Shown piece by piece: positions 1 through 10,990 of a DNA stretch of 64,000 nt. A program made the translations under genes and the position numbers. Where the stretch lies: positions 63,088,734 to 63,152,733 of the forward strand of contig CM057462.1 of the NCBI GenBank assembly GCA_030035585.1. Reading direction: 5' to 3'. Below the pieces are notes generated by a model. The model worked only from the letters and a program-made list of their open reading frames with translations, was not told the DNA's origin and made no database searches. The first letter of the stretch is position 1. Each line of letters begins with the position of its first letter. The DNA is from Dugong dugon. Taxonomy: Eukaryota; Chordata; Mammalia; Sirenia; Dugongidae.

Positions 1-59
1 GTTCTGTGAAACTCAGATACCCTGACGGGAACACAGCTCACAACCAACTAATACAATAT

Positions 60-890
60 TCTACCGGGCTCGCTGTCAGCGGGCCCCACGCGGGAGCCCG
101 GCTCCCCGGAGGACTGCCTAGCCGCGCTTGCCGCAGGCCGGGAGGGAGGCGGGCGGCCCGGGGACCCGGCGGGGGAGGCGGAGGGGCCGAGGTGGAAGCC
201 TCGTGGCGGGGGGGTGGGGGGCTGCCTCTCCTGTCCTGGAGGAAATGGGGCCGTCGGTAGCCCCTCTCGGCTCGCCCCCCCTCCACGGGGACGCGGAGAG
301 GAGAGGAGCGTTTCTGGCCTGCTGACAGCAGTTTTACTCCCACAACTTACATATGTCTGATTCCGAAGCAGGGAAGTGTGTCCAACACACCCAATGCAAA
401 GACAGGTTGTTGAATATTTTTTCTCTCATCACTAAAAAGGATTCCCTGCTGGGTGCAATCAAGATCCATAAACTCGCGGCTTGAGTCGGTGTGAAAGCAG
501 CGCTCCAGCCCAGACTCCCTCGCTGGCGCTAAATGCAGGCTCCGGGCGGGCGGGCGGGCGGAGATGCGCAGACATCCGCTAGCAGTCTGGCCTTGCGACC
601 GCCAGTTCCCGGCACATTAGGCAGCGCGCTTATTTTGGGCTACGCTTCAGTGGATTAACTTTCAGTGTAAAGTTTTGGAGCTCGGGCATCGTCCCTGTGG
701 CGCTGCCCCCTCCCCTTTTGGTGGGTACCAGGCTTTGCAGAGCCAGAGGCAAGAGGAGCTGACACGCGCAGCGGCGGGGTTCAGGCCTGGGAAAGGGGGG
801 TGGGGCAGGCAGCACCCCCGCGGAGGCCAGGGCAGGTCTCCCCGGCCGTGGCACCCTGGAGAGCCCAGCTTGCTGACCTAGCGTGACTCA
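60..890. promoter_or_regulatory. CpG-rich block, possible CpG island / promoter region
   Basis: The sequence is strongly G+C rich with many CpG dinucleotides, densest around 60-330 and 470-620, in contrast to the CpG-poor remainder of the window. It includes a short (CGGG)n run near 546-562. Such islands usually mark promoters or first exons, and this is the only candidate gene start here. The ORFs crossing it are low-complexity translations of GC-rich DNA and match no family I recognise, so I do not call a coding region. The transcription direction cannot be told from the sequence. Confidence 0.6.
395..495 (+). promoter_or_regulatory. Candidate duplicated conserved noncoding element, copy 1
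   Basis: About 100 bp that recurs in the same orientation at 2181-2286. Shared landmarks are TGCAAAGACAGGTTGTTGAA, then TATTTT, CTCATCACTAA, CCCTGCTGGGTG, AATCAAGA and TTGAGTC-GTGTGAA, all in the same order and spacing. This copy lies inside the CpG-rich block. It does not resemble a transposon family I know, so a duplicated regulatory element is the favoured reading. Confidence 0.5.
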
Positions 891-895
891 GGTGG

Positions 896-2176
896 ACCAG
901 ATGCTCAACACCCAACTCACTGGGGAGACCCTGAACTTGCAGACTTTGAAGATCTTGCAAAGCTATGTTGGAGTTGTAGGTCGGAGCCTTCCGTCTTTTG
1001 TTGATGGTGGTGGTAGGCCTGGCATCCACCCTCCTCCTCAACGGGTCCTCTGGCTCCCTCCCACCTGGTGGACAGGACACACTGTGGAGGATGGAAGACA
1101 AGAGTGCCTGCTTTTCTTTCTGAGATGCCTTTCCCCAGTCCTCAAGGAAGGAGACTGAGGCAGAAAGGGACAGTATAGCAGTGTTGTTGGGCCATAGGAG
1201 AGCCCTGGGGGAGTTGAGGGGAGAGGAGAGAGACGCTAGGGAGAAAGGAAAAAAGCACATGGCCAGCCCCCAGACTCTTTTCCGATGCTTTGGGAAGGAA
1301 GAGCTTGAGATTCTGGCAGAAACCTGGGGACCCCTCTTTGTCCCCCATGCTCAGTGGCCATCCACTTTCAGATTCAGTGCTTTAAAACTCTTGTGCCCAT
1401 GAATTATTGAGAAGCAACTAAAAATGTAGTCTCCCCAAAAGCCCCTCTCTTCTTCTGACATCTGATATCCTGTTTGCTGGGGGTATACAATATATCATTT
1501 AAACCCAGAATGAGCTTCAGGAATAGCACTCGGAATGAGGGCAGCTGGGCTAGAATGCCAGACCCGCATAGGGTGTGGAATCTATTATTCACTCATTCAT
1601 TTATCCCAAAGATAACTGGTGCTGACTTTGTACGAGTTACTGGACTAGGGCTGTGGGAGGCCCAGAAGGGCTTAACCTGGGAAGGGAGACCAGACCACAC
1701 ACCATGCAGCTGTTTGTTCATTTGGGAGCACAGACCACAAGCCAGGTCCGGCTTTGGGCACTGAACTCCAGCAGATGCAATTAGAGTATAAAGCAGACAG
1801 AAGGGGCTGTGAAGAGGGAAGGGGGCTTTGGAAGAGGGTTACTGAGGAGCCTCAGAGGGCAGAGCTCTGTCCAGACCCCCCTCCCCAGCTCTGAGCCAAT
1901 GTGAGGGCTGCACAGCCAATGTCACCTCCCAGGCCCACGCACTGCTCTCTGCCCACTAGTGAAGGCCCACAGCGATGGAATCATTTTGCCTCAAAGTTAT
2001 ACCAAAACGAAAACAAAGGACGGGAAAGAGGAAATGTTGAGACAGTTTTGGGGAGCCCTGGATTAAGAAAAAACCAAAATAAAAAATTACGACCTTCTCA
2101 CTCATAAATCAGTCTCTGTCTTTCCCTAGCCTCCTCCCCCACTCCTTTCCTCTCTCCCCCTCTCCAAGAGATCAGC
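896..2176. other. Single-copy sequence, nothing recognised
   Basis: No transposon landmarks, RNA gene or convincing exon seen. The short ORFs on both strands have no recognisable family features. Confidence 0.4.
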
Positions 2177-2180
2177 ACAT

Positions 2181-2286
2181 TGCAAAGACAGGTTGTTGAA
2201 TATTTTCTCCCTCATCACTAAGAAGGCCTCCCTGCTGGGTGTAATCAAGAACCATAACCTTGCTTCATGGCTTGAGTCAGTGTGAA
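2181..2286 (+). promoter_or_regulatory. Candidate duplicated conserved noncoding element, copy 2
   Basis: Second copy of the element at 395-495, 1.79 kb downstream on the same strand. Differences are scattered substitutions and a few small indels, while the core stays collinear. It is followed by a small CpG-containing patch (about 2288-2345), so part of the island context may have been duplicated with it. Confidence 0.5.
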
Positions 2287-2289
2287 TCG

Positions 2290-2890
2290 AGCCCAGCTCA
2301 GCTCGCCTTGATTCAGACACGCGCGGCCATGGCTGACAGCGTGGTGGCCAGCCTGCTCTCTGATGCGTCTCTAAGGTGCTGCAGTAAGGGGCTGGCTCTC
2401 TTACAGTCCCCACCCTGCCTCTGTAATGATGGGTCTGGAATTCAGGGCACCTCTCCGGAAAGGTCAGGAGGAGAGAGGTTGATGCCTACAGACAAGGAGT
2501 TGACAAGTGCCATGGGCACTCGGTGGCCCTCACCTGCTGTCCCCAAGTCCCCAGGGAGAGGAGACAGGGGGCAGAATCGTCTCTCAGCCCTGGTGGTTAT
2601 TTCTAACAGGCTGCTGAACAAGACGGAGAAGCTTCTGTCTGGTTTTCAGAGTTGTCCTTTTCACAGGAGAAGAGGGCAGTGCCTGGGGTTTCCCTGGAGG
2701 GCTGAAATAGAGCGCAGGTGGGGTGGGCGCTGGAATGAGTAGGAGGGTGAAGGAGAGGCACCAGGGGAGCCAGGCTGCTGACTGGCCAGCTGTGAGTGTG
2801 CTGCTGGCTCTTTGTCTGAAAATCCACTTGCAGGACCCGCAACCCTCTTTTCAGATGCAAAGCTGGAGACGCTTTCCACCCCCATTCCCT
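2290..2890. other. Single-copy sequence, nothing recognised
   Basis: G+C-moderate sequence without repeat landmarks. An ORF of about 160 codons on the plus strand (2260-2742) shows no domain I recognise and is probably chance. Confidence 0.35.
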
Positions 2891-2899
2891 TGACTTTCT

Positions 2900-3490
2900 G
2901 CCTCCGCAATGTCCCTCTCTAATATATCACTGCCACTGCCTGGACCCCTGGGTTGGGTAATCTCTCCTCCCTGACCTCTCTATATCCACTGTGATCTTTC
3001 CAAACCTGAATCTGACCCTAGCTTCCCTTGCCTAAAGGGTTTTCATACTGCCCTCCTGGCTGTAGAGTGAATCCTAGGGCCAGGTAATAATCAAGACTTG
3101 CCCCTAACCTTCCTTTTAAGCCCCCTAACCCCTCAGCTATCCTTCTGGACATCCGAGCAGTTTTCCAAACACATGTGTATTTTCTCACCTCCAGCCCCTG
3201 CCAGGCTTGCCCTTTCTTCCTTATCTTTCTTGTCCTTTCTCGTCCTTCAAGGCTCAGATGAAATGTCCCCTCTTCTGAGGAGCCTTCCCTGACCCTCTCT
3301 TCCTCCAGGCAGAGATAATATGTACTCCCTTGGCAGTTGGTACAGTTCAACCCTTCTCACCCACTATTGTGATTGCCCGTGACAGTGCCCCTCCCCCAGT
3401 GAGGACGAGCTTCCTCTGTGGGACTGGGCCTGTGTTGGATTTAACTCTGTGAACTCAGGGCCCAGCACCTACCTTGTTGAGATGAATAAA
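2900..3490 (+). repeat. L2 LINE fragment (3' region)
   Basis: The order of motifs follows the mammalian L2 3' region: a pyrimidine-rich stretch, then 'TCAGATGAAATGTCCCCTC', 'GAGGAGCCTTCCCTGACC', and a tail near 3440-3490 ending in 'GAATAAA'. Strongly diverged and fragmentary. Confidence 0.55.
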
Positions 3491-3499
3491 ATCAGAAGT

Positions 3500-5110
3500 T
3501 TCATCACCAAGTTTCGACATTGCTGTCTGTCCATACCCGCACACCCGGGTACCTGTGTACCTGGGAACCTGCATACCTGCGTGGTAGAGTGTACCCTGGT
3601 TTCCATGAAGCAGTCAGTTGTGGGCATGTCTCCGTGTCCATACTTTCTCTCCCTACCCTCCCAACCAGACAGGGAGCTCCTTGAGGGCAGGAACAGGGTC
3701 TAATTCATCTCTAAAAATGCACATGCAAAGTGGGCATGGTAAAGAATTGTGGAACTGGGTTTGAATTTTGTTAAAATGGATGTGCTCAGGTGCAGCCTGG
3801 GAGATGCAGGGGTTCTCTGTGTGGGGTGGTTGTTGTTGCTGGTGGTGGTGGGGCTTCCCAGAGGGATCTGGGGAAGCTCCTGTGCAAGATTTGGATGTTC
3901 AGTCTTTTCATTCAAGCTGGGAGGGGCTGCGGACCCAGATTTGCAGGCTCAGCCTAGGGGGCTGGCTCCCCATGCAGGGCTGGGTGAAGAGGTTCTCCGC
4001 TCAGACCATGGACAGGGGCACAGGCTGAGCAGGGTCTGAGGGTCTCTCCCTCAGGGTCTGCAGACCCTCACTAGCTAGCAGAGAGCCCAGCCCTGGGGCT
4101 CTTCACCCCAAGGCTGTCATAGGTCTCCAGCAGAAGCCAGGGCAACCCTGCTGCAGGCTTCCTTAGCCTCTTACTGGAGGCAAGAGCAGGAACTCTGTTA
4201 AGCGAGGGTTTCCTCTCAGGCAGGCAGCATGCAGGCCCTCCCGTCTTTGCCAAAGCCACGGAGATATCGCCCACTAGCTCCAGGGCTCTCATAACTCTTT
4301 CAAGACAATCACTTTATTTATATGAGTTTGTTTAAAAAAAACCCACAGACGATCCACCACGGGGACCTCGCAGACTGCCTCAGCTTGATTCTCTCCTAGC
4401 CTCCGAGTCCATAACTCTTATTAGTCTTTTGATTCTCCCAGTCCACAGACTATAACAATCTTATTTCTATAAGGTCTTTTATGGTTACCAAGATAGTCAA
4501 TAGTGTCATTTTCATTCATACCATTCTGCAAGGAAGTTAGAGGAAACGAACCAGACAGAGGAGAGCTATAAATAAGGCTCAGCTACACAGGGCCCCAAGC
4601 GGATCCCACTGCGTTCTTTAAAAACTACTCGTGCACAGAATGCACACACACAGCATGCGTCCACGCACATAAATATGCACATGGATGCCCACTCCTGCCT
4701 GGAGACAGGTACACACACGCTCACCCATGCACACAGGGGGCTTGTATGCACGATGCTGGCACGTCTGTGCTTACACAACTTGGCAGTCTCATGGACTTTG
4801 CGGAATTTGCTTGGCTTGGAAGGGCCAAGAGCAGGCAGCAGTGCTTGCTGTGGCTAGATGGGGGGACTGACTCAGGCTAGCCCGGAGAACACATTCCAAA
4901 GCCATGAACTGCGGGATTGGCACCCGATCACCCATGAGCTCATATGTGGGGAGTATCAGAATTCCCGCCAACCCAAGAGTCTGTGCTCTGGCCTAGCAAG
5001 GAATGCCGTGGCAGTGCTCTGGGCTCCCTCTAACTGTCTGTTGGTCTCATCTAAGGGCCCCAACCCTCGTCTTGGGGGAGAGCCAGCCAACTACACGATT
5101 CTGATTTATG
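3500..5110. other. Mostly single-copy sequence
   Basis: No gene recognised. It contains a GT-rich patch (3830-3855), an AT-rich candidate conserved element (4290-4600, listed separately) and an AC-rich low-complexity patch (about 4635-4740). Confidence 0.4.
4290..4600. promoter_or_regulatory. Candidate conserved noncoding element
   Basis: AT-rich, repeat-free stretch with dense motifs resembling transcription-factor sites, such as TTTATTTATATG, CTTATTAGTCTTTTGATT, GGTTACCAAGATAG and TATAAATAAGG. It has no transposon landmarks. Conservation cannot be measured from one sequence, so this is only a candidate. Confidence 0.3.
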
Positions 5111-5116
5111 CCTAGC

Positions 5117-5474
5117 TGGGGACTTTGGTGATTCCATGGTAGAATTCTTGCTTTCCGTGTAAGAGACCTGAGTTCAATTCCCAACCAATGCATCTCCTGC
5201 ACAGCCACCACCGGTCTGTCAGTGAAGGCTTGTGTGTTGCTATGTTGTTGAACAGGCTTTAGCAGAGCATTCAGACTAAGACAGACGAGGAAGAAAAGCC
5301 TGGAGATCTACTTCAGAAAAATCAGCCAATGAAAACCCTATGGATCACACCTGAACATTGCCCGATCTGCAACTGATCAGGGGGCTGGCGCAAGACCGGG
5401 CAACGTTTCTTTCCCTTGTGCATGGAGTCACCATGAGTCGGAGGCTGACTCCACAGCAGCTAACAACAATAATA
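5117..5474 (+). mobile_element. Long tRNA-derived SINE with RTE-type 3' tail
   Basis: The head keeps tRNA-like promoter boxes: an A-box region near 5127-5148 (ATGGTAGAATTCTTG) and a B-box near 5170-5180 (GAGTTCAATTC), resembling a tRNA-Gly type head. The body carries 'AGACTAAGACAGACGAGGAAG' features and 'CAGCCAATGAAAACCCTATG'. The 3' part (GGCGCAAGACCGGGCAACG, then GTCACCATGAGTCGGAGG and CAGCTAACAACAATAATAA) matches the 3' end of the RTE LINEs elsewhere in this window. A second copy lies at 24493-24837. Confidence 0.85.
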
Positions 5475-5864
5475 AACCCCTACCTGAGCACCTGTTCACA
5501 GCCCAGCTTTGCCCTTAGGCTAGGACCCCAGAGGAAGAGCCTAGGAGGTGACCCTGGAGGAGAAAGCAGGAAGTCTTGAGTTCTGTGGGCGGTGTGGTGA
5601 GGCAGAGAGAGCTGGCAAGTCTGTATGCTGGGGGCGAAGAGGCAGCCCAGACTGGGCCAAGCCAAGATGACGAGGGCAAGTCCAGGCCCTGTGGGCAGGA
5701 CTGCAGACTTTCTCCAGGTAATTGCAACCCATCTCAGTCCCTGCCCCTGGGAGCAGATGGGGGAGGGAAGTGACTGCCCTGGCTGGTGCCAGAGAACCGT
5801 GCTCTCCTTAGAGAACTCTAGATTCATAGGCCAAGGGTGCAAAGGAGGGACAGGCCACTGGGAG
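5475..5864. other. Single-copy sequence, nothing recognised
   Basis: No repeat landmark or exon recognised. Overlapping ORFs on both strands look like chance. Confidence 0.35.
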
Positions 5865-6102
5865 CCGGGGGATGCGGGTTCTAGTGCTAGCTCCACCCTG
5901 CTGCCCTGTGTGCTGTTGGACAAGTGCCGTCTCATCTCTGGGCCTGTTTTCCCCCAGTGCATCCTCAGGGAATGAGCCCTCAGGCCCCTTCTAGTTTTGG
6001 ATCCAAGACAGCTGGAACTGCGCCTGGACTAGCTGCATCGAAGAGCTCCAGGGCAGGTGCATCTCCTTAGTTTCTCCATCTGCAAAATGGGGATGGTGAT
6101 TT

Positions 6103-6696
6103 TTTTTTTTTTTAATTATTGTACTTTAGATGAGGAGCCCTAGTGGCACAGTGATTAACAGCTCGGCTGCTAACAAAAAGGTTGGCAGTTCAAGTCCACC
6201 AGCTGCTCCTTGGAAACCCTATGGGCTGTTCTACTCTGTCCTATAGGCTTGCCACGAGTCGGAATTGACTCGACAGCAGTGGGTTTGTTTTTTTTTGGTT
6301 TTAGATGAAAGTTTACAGAGCAAATTAGTTTCTCATTAAACAATTAAGACACATATTGTGTTGTAACATTGGTTGTCAACCCCACAACATGTCAACACTT
6401 TCCCCTTCTCGACTTTGGGTTCCCTGTTACCAGCTTTCCTGTCCCCTCCTGCCTTCTTGTCCTTGCCCTTGAGCTGGTGTGCCCATTTAGTCTCGTTTTG
6501 TTTTATGGGCTTGTCTAATCTTTGGCTGAAGGATGAACCTCAGGAGTGACTTCAGTATTGAATTAAAAGGGTGTCCAGGGGCCATAATCTTGGGGTTTCT
6601 TTAGTCTCTGTCAGACCAGTAAGTCTGGTCTTTTTGTGTGAGTTTGAATTTTGCTCTACGTTTTTCTCCAGCTCTGTCTGGGACGCTCTATTGTGA
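6103..6696 (-). mobile_element. LINE 3'-end fragment (elephant-type family), with TSD
   Basis: A minus-strand insertion headed by poly(T) at about 6101-6113 and flanked by a TSD, GGGGATGGTGATTT, at 6089-6102 and 6697-6710. The body (GTTTACAGAGCAAATTAG, CCCACAACATGTCAACAC, CAGACCAGTAAGTCTGGTC) recurs at 28364-29117 on the plus strand and 47525-48750 on the minus strand. It is probably the 3' untranslated region of an afrotherian LINE, likely L1, but the family name is uncertain. The 5' side is truncated. Confidence 0.75.
6134..6299 (+). mobile_element. AfroSINE-like SINE, short form
   Basis: Inserted inside the LINE fragment, with TSD TTTAGATGA at 6125-6133 and 6300-6308. It starts GGAGCCCTAGTGGCACAG, carries the tRNA-like B-box GCAGTTCAAGTCC, and ends with the RTE-like tail CACGAGTCGGAATTGACTCG followed by a T/G-rich terminus. 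Confidence 0.9.
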
Positions 6697-6984
6697 GGGG
6701 ATGGTGATTTCTGACTGCTGGCCACATCCCCAGGATGCTGTGAGGGACGGGGCAAAGGTCCAGGAGTACAGATGAGGTCACAGGTTTAGAACTTGTAAGT
6801 GATGCAACCCATCAAGGTGCCCAAGATCCTGAGAAGACTCCCTCATCCCAAGCTTTCTCCTCCCTCCTGATTCTTCCCCAACCGCCAGCACATGCCCAAA
6901 CGCTGAAGAGTTGAGAATGGAGCCCAGGACTCTGAGCTCAAGGCCCTGGAATTCCTCTATTTCCCCTCCTGCCTTCTTCAAGGG

Positions 6985-7165
6985 AACGATTAATTGTAAT
7001 TTAAGCCCCCAAGTTAAAAGCAGCTTGCAGATTTAAGAATTCTTTCATCCCAATTACACATCGTTTCTGGCTGCACTTTAGTGCCGGGCTTTTATCTGTT
7101 GTTCTGGGGAATCACTTATCGGCCAGAGCAGCAGGCTCCACACAGATTTCTTCCTGATTATGTTT
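6985..7165. promoter_or_regulatory. Candidate conserved noncoding element
   Basis: Repeat-free AT-rich segment with homeodomain-like cores (GATTAATTG, CCAATTACAC) and GATA-like cores (TTTTATCTG, CTTATCGG). The motif density resembles developmental enhancers. No conservation evidence is available here. Confidence 0.3.
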
Positions 7166-7169
7166 AATG

Positions 7170-7899
7170 GCCAACGAAGAGTTAACCCTCCTCCCTCCCC
7201 TGAGCTGTGTCGGCAGTTTTCCTGGCCATGGAATAGGGGAGCTGTAAGGACCACCAGGTCCTGGAACCACTGGTGGCGGGTTTCGAGGGGACCCGTATGG
7301 CCAGGGTGGCTAAGGGGCATCCTGCCCCCACCTCTCAAGTACTCTGTTCTGAATGCTGACAGCAGCTATTTGTTTATTCTACATACTCCACAACTGTGGG
7401 TGTCTAGTGTGTGTCAGGCCTTGGGCTGGCTTCATTTTCTGACTCATGTCGGTATATGCTCAGCTGCCAGAGCCATTGTGACACTCACTTACACATCCCA
7501 GAGTGTGCCCAGACCCTGCACTGACACACACACACTCACATCAATGCCTTCATGCATAGACACACAGTCCTCCTGCTCTTACCTCCTTATACACCCTCAA
7601 CTCAGTCCCCACCATGCACACATTTGACTCTTGTTCATTGTCACACACAGACTTTGCTCTCTGATTGTATGCCTGTCTGTCACTTACAGAATTAACTGTC
7701 ATAGGCACTTGGAGTGGATCTTGGAATGTCAGGTGATGGCATTAGTGTCAGACCCCTGTGTCACTGAGCCCCCTGGGTCACCACTTCCACTGTGTCCCTG
7801 GACCCTATCTGTTATACCCAATTAAATTGTATGGTGCCACAAAGTGGGGCTGGCTGCTCAGTCCTGTGGATGGGACTCTGTAAATCTCAAACTCAACTC
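7170..7899. other. Single-copy sequence, nothing recognised
   Basis: No transposon, exon or RNA gene recognised. A plus-strand ORF of 155 codons (7160-7627) has no recognisable domain. A short CA-rich patch occurs near 7525-7545. Confidence 0.35.
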
Positions 7900-8419
7900 C
7901 TCCGAAGTGTAACTCCTGATCTCCCCCAAACCTGCTTCATCTGCACTTTCTCCCATCTCAGCCATGAGTAAGTCCCTCCTTCCATTGCTCCAGGACAAAG
8001 AACTGGGGTGTTATTCTTCACTCCTCCTCTCTTTCTTCTGCTTCCCACATGCAGTCCATCAGCAAATCATGCTGCCTGTATTTTAGACATCTATTCCTTC
8101 TCTGATCATTTCTCACCACCTCCACTGCCATCACCCTAGTCAAGCGGCTGTCGCCTCTTACCTGGATCACTGCAGTAACCTCCTAAAAGGTCTCCCTGCT
8201 CCTACCCTTCCCCTCTACACAGCAGCCAGAGGAAATTTAAAGTCAGATCATGCCACTTCTCTGCACACTTCCAGAGAAAAAGCTCAGGACCTTAGAGTGG
8301 CCTCAGGTCCCTTCCATCCTGACTCCTCCGTTCCCCTCCCTCACTCCACACCAGCCACACTGGCCTCCTGCTGTGCTCTGGCTTAGGGACTTTGCTGCTT
8401 CCCTACCTAGAATGCTTGT

Positions 8420-8757
8420 CTACCAGATCTCCAAGTGGTAAAATAGACATAACGTAAAATGTGCCATTTTAATCATTTTTTAAGTGCACAACGCAGTGAC
8501 GTTAATTACAATCACAATGTTGTGCAGCCATCACCACTATCTATTTCCAAAACTTTCTCATCACCCCAAACTCTGTACTCATTAAGCAACAAGTTCCCAT
8601 TCTCCCGTCCCCCCAGCCTCTGGTAACCACTAAACTACTGTCATCTGTATGCGTTTGCCTGTTCTAGATATTTCATATAAAGGGGCATCATACAGCATGT
8701 GTCCTTTCGTGGCTGACTTAATTCACTTAGCATAATGTTTTCCAGATCAGCTCGCCA
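8420..8757 (-). mobile_element. L1M-type LINE-1 3' end
   Basis: Typical ancient L1M 3' sequence in reverse: ATTTTTTAAGTGCACAACGC, ATCACAATGTTGTGCAGCC, GCCTCTGGTAACCACTAAAC and TTCACTTAGCATAATGTTTT, in the expected order. It lies inside the L2 above. Confidence 0.8.
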
Positions 8758-8928
8758 CTTGGATAACTCCCTCACTTTCTTCAAGGCTTTGCTTGACTAT
8801 CTCCTTCTTTAATGAGATCTCCTTGGGTTTCTTGTTTTATTCTGTGACCTGCTGCCCGTTACAGCCGTGGCCCACCCAACGCGGTTGTGTTGTCCTCTTT
8901 TTTCCAGACAACGTATACCTTCTGTCAC

Positions 8929-9362
8929 AGGTGGGGTACACTGGACAACAGACTCTGAGACAGAGGTGTGCTTGCAGCAAGTTGACTGGGGAAGGTTCTC
9001 AGATGAAGACCTGTCAGGGAGTGGAGGAAGCAGACTTGGGCAGAGAGAAGACTTCAGTTGTGAGGTAGTCACAACAAAGGCCTCAGCTGTCCCCATGGGA
9101 TCCGTGTTGCTGAGGTGCACTTTTGGAGTTGCCCCATACTGAGGTGAGGGGGTCAGGCCTTTATAACCACTCATTGACCATATATTAGATGTGGGATTGG
9201 AGGGGCTGTGATCTTGGGTGAAGCAGCTTTCTTTACTGAGGGCAATTCTGGACAGGGACTCAGCTGAATTCCACGGACTGTCCCTGCAGCTGGGGGAGTG
9301 AGTGCCTAGTTCAGAAGGGGAGATCTGGTGCCACACCACAGCATCCACTACACCCTTTAACA
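8929..9362 (-). mobile_element. ERVL-type solo LTR (family also at 11225, 13030, 52660)
   Basis: On the reverse strand it shows the same ordered motifs as the copies at 11225-11428 and 52660-53062: TCCCATGG followed by GCTGAGGCC, a CTCTGCCCA block, a TGACAGG segment, and a terminal block including CTCAGAGTCTGTT. Because one sibling (11225) is followed by a primer-binding-site-like sequence, I infer an LTR of an ERVL-like element. Confidence 0.55.
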
Positions 9363-9569
9363 TAGATAAATGAGTACACGTATTATATGTATTGCTTATT
9401 GTCTATCTCTCCTGCTAGAAAATCAGCCCCATGAGGGAAGGGCTCTCTGTGGGTATTGCTCCTTGATATTTCTTAAGTGCCTAGAATGGTTTTGGCCCAC
9501 TGTGGGTTCTCTACCAATATTTGTTGAATAAATGAATGAGACTTCCCATTTCTCAGTGTTCTGCTTGTC

Positions 9570-9815
9570 TCTCATCAGCCTTATTGGAGTCATGATCCCA
9601 GTTCTGTGGCCCACCCTTCGTGCGACTCTGGACAGGTTGTCTAAATTCTCAGAGCTTCTGTTTCTTCATCTGCAAAATGGGGATAATAAAAGTACCCACT
9701 TCACAGGATGTTTGGAAGGACGCAATGAGTTAATGCTTGTAAAGCACTTGGAAGGTTCCTGGAACAAAGTTGGCTCCCAATAAGTGTTAACTGTTACATT
9801 ATTGTTGCTTTTGAT
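9570..9815 (+). repeat. MIR SINE
   Basis: Motifs in order: CTGTTTCTTCATCTGCAAAA, TGGGGATAATAAAAGTACCC, GTAAAGCACTTGGAAGG and CCCAATAAGTGTTAACTGTT. This is the classical MIR 3' half with a weak 5' part upstream. Confidence 0.8.
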
Positions 9816-10474
9816 GATGTTGTTACTGTCTTGGGTTCTTGCTTTGGGTTGCTGCTAGGACTCTGATCAGACTTAAAGACAAAGCCAAGACCCCAGCTGG
9901 GTTACCTTGACCTTCCAGGAGTGCAGAGAGAGGTGGGCTGCCTTTCTGCAAATCTGTTCTGCAGAGTTCAATGTCTGGCTAATAAAGATAGCGATCTGCT
10001 CACAAGCCTCTGACTGGCATCCTTGGCCCTGGAAAGCTCAGCATTTACCTGTGTGTATACGTGTTTGCATGGAGGTAATGCAGGCCACACTCAAAGCTAT
10101 ACTTTGCTAGAGGATGACTTGCCCAAGGCATTAGGTCCACACAGGAAGCCAGCCATTAGGGGAGCCTGGAGAGGCCAAAACAGCCATCTCCCTTCCCTCA
10201 TGTTTCTTTTACTCTTTGCCTCTTGCGTAGGTTTCTCTCCCAGTGCTCCCCTGAATGAACTGATTTCTCAGCTACCACTTTGGGTACCTCCTTGTGGTCA
10301 AATCCAGTGGATGCTTGCTGACTTTAACTCTGCAACAATTGATACCGACCAACACCTTCCATCTGGAGTTTTCTGATATTACTCTCTGAGTGTAGTGGAT
10401 ACTGTAGTATGGCTTCCCAGCCTCCACTTTGGGATTGAGATACTCAGTCTCTCAACTGCTGGAGTACTGGTGAC
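9816..10474. other. Single-copy sequence, nothing recognised
   Basis: No repeat landmark or exon recognised. Confidence 0.35.
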
Positions 10475-10873
10475 TGTTATGGATTGAATTGTGTCTTCCA
10501 AAAAGATATGTTGAAATCTTAACCCCTGTACCTGTGAATGTATCTTTGTTTGGAAACTGGGTCTTTCACATGAAGTCATAGTTGAGAAATATGGGTCCTA
10601 ATTCAATCTGAGTGGTGTCTTATAAAAGAGGAAAACAGACATAGAGAGACACAAACAGGGGGAAGACCCCATGTGAAGATGCATCTAAAAGCCAAGGATC
10701 ACTGGCAGCTACTAGAAGTTAGGAGAAAGGCATGGGGCCCTTATTTTCTCAGAGCTCTCAGAAGGAATCAACATGGCTGATACTCTGATTTGGACTTCTA
10801 GCCTCCAGAATTGTTCTTTAAAGCCACCCGTTTTGTGGTACTTTATTACAGCAGCTGTAAGAAACTGATACTG
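10475..10873 (+). mobile_element. MLT1-like MaLR LTR
   Basis: Begins TGTTATGGATTGAATTGTGT and ends near AGAAACTGATACTG. Internal MLT1 landmarks include GAAATCTTAACCCCTG, TTTGGAAACTGGGTCTTT, CCTAATTCAATCTGAGTGG, TGGACTTCTAGCCTCCAGAA and TTTTGTGGTACTTTATTACA. It is an ancient eutherian LTR relic with no coding region. Confidence 0.85.
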
Positions 10874-10990
10874 TGGTCAGCAGCATTCAGTTGAGTCTCT
10901 CTCCAAAAATTACCTTTGGCCAAAGGGAATTGCCTCTCCCAAGGTTACACTCCCTCCCTGGAGGCAGTTTGCATTCAATCACTGATTACT

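Larger units (their letters stand above)
5865..6770 (+). repeat. MIR SINE, split by a LINE insertion
   Basis: MIR features are visible at 5870-5950 (GGTTCTAGTGCTAGCTCC, TGGACAAGTGCCGTCTCATC, CTGGGCCTGTTTTCC) and 6070-6100 (TCCATCTGCAAAATGGGG). The rest continues after a LINE insertion at about 6711 with 'CAGGATGCTGTGAGGGAC'. The TSD of that insertion is cut from the MIR itself. Confidence 0.65.
7900..9540 (+). repeat. L2 LINE, split by an L1M fragment and an LTR
   Basis: L2 3' region with motifs in order: TGGATCACTGCAGTAACCTC, GTCAGATCATGCCACTTC and TTAGGGACTTTGCTGC before 8410. It resumes at 8758-8890 (CTTCAAGGCTTTGCTTGA) and again at about 9365-9540 with the tail CCACTGTGGGTTCTC and TTGTTGAATAAATGAATG. 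The gaps are filled by a minus-strand L1M (8420-8757) and a minus-strand LTR (about 8929-9362). Confidence 0.75.

Noticed and set aside
6..881. Several overlapping ORFs of 65-101 codons on both strands in the CpG-rich block
   Set aside because: They are Gly/Arg/Pro-rich translations of GC-rich DNA with no domain or consistent start; GC-rich DNA lacks stops by chance.
781..1260. Minus-strand ORF of 159 codons
   Set aside because: No recognisable family, domain or splice context; its length is within chance for this G+C content.
2260..2742. Plus-strand ORF of 160 codons
   Set aside because: Overlaps the duplicated noncoding element and has no recognisable protein feature.
5117..5200. Functional tRNA gene
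   Set aside because: The A and B boxes belong to a SINE head with substitutions and an attached SINE body, so it is not a tRNA gene.
5480..5962. Minus-strand ORF of 160 codons
   Set aside because: Overlaps a SINE/MIR-flanked region with competing ORFs on the other strand and no protein features.
8809..9363. Minus-strand ORF of 184 codons
   Set aside because: Coincides with a solo LTR and part of an L2; an open frame across an LTR is not a gene.
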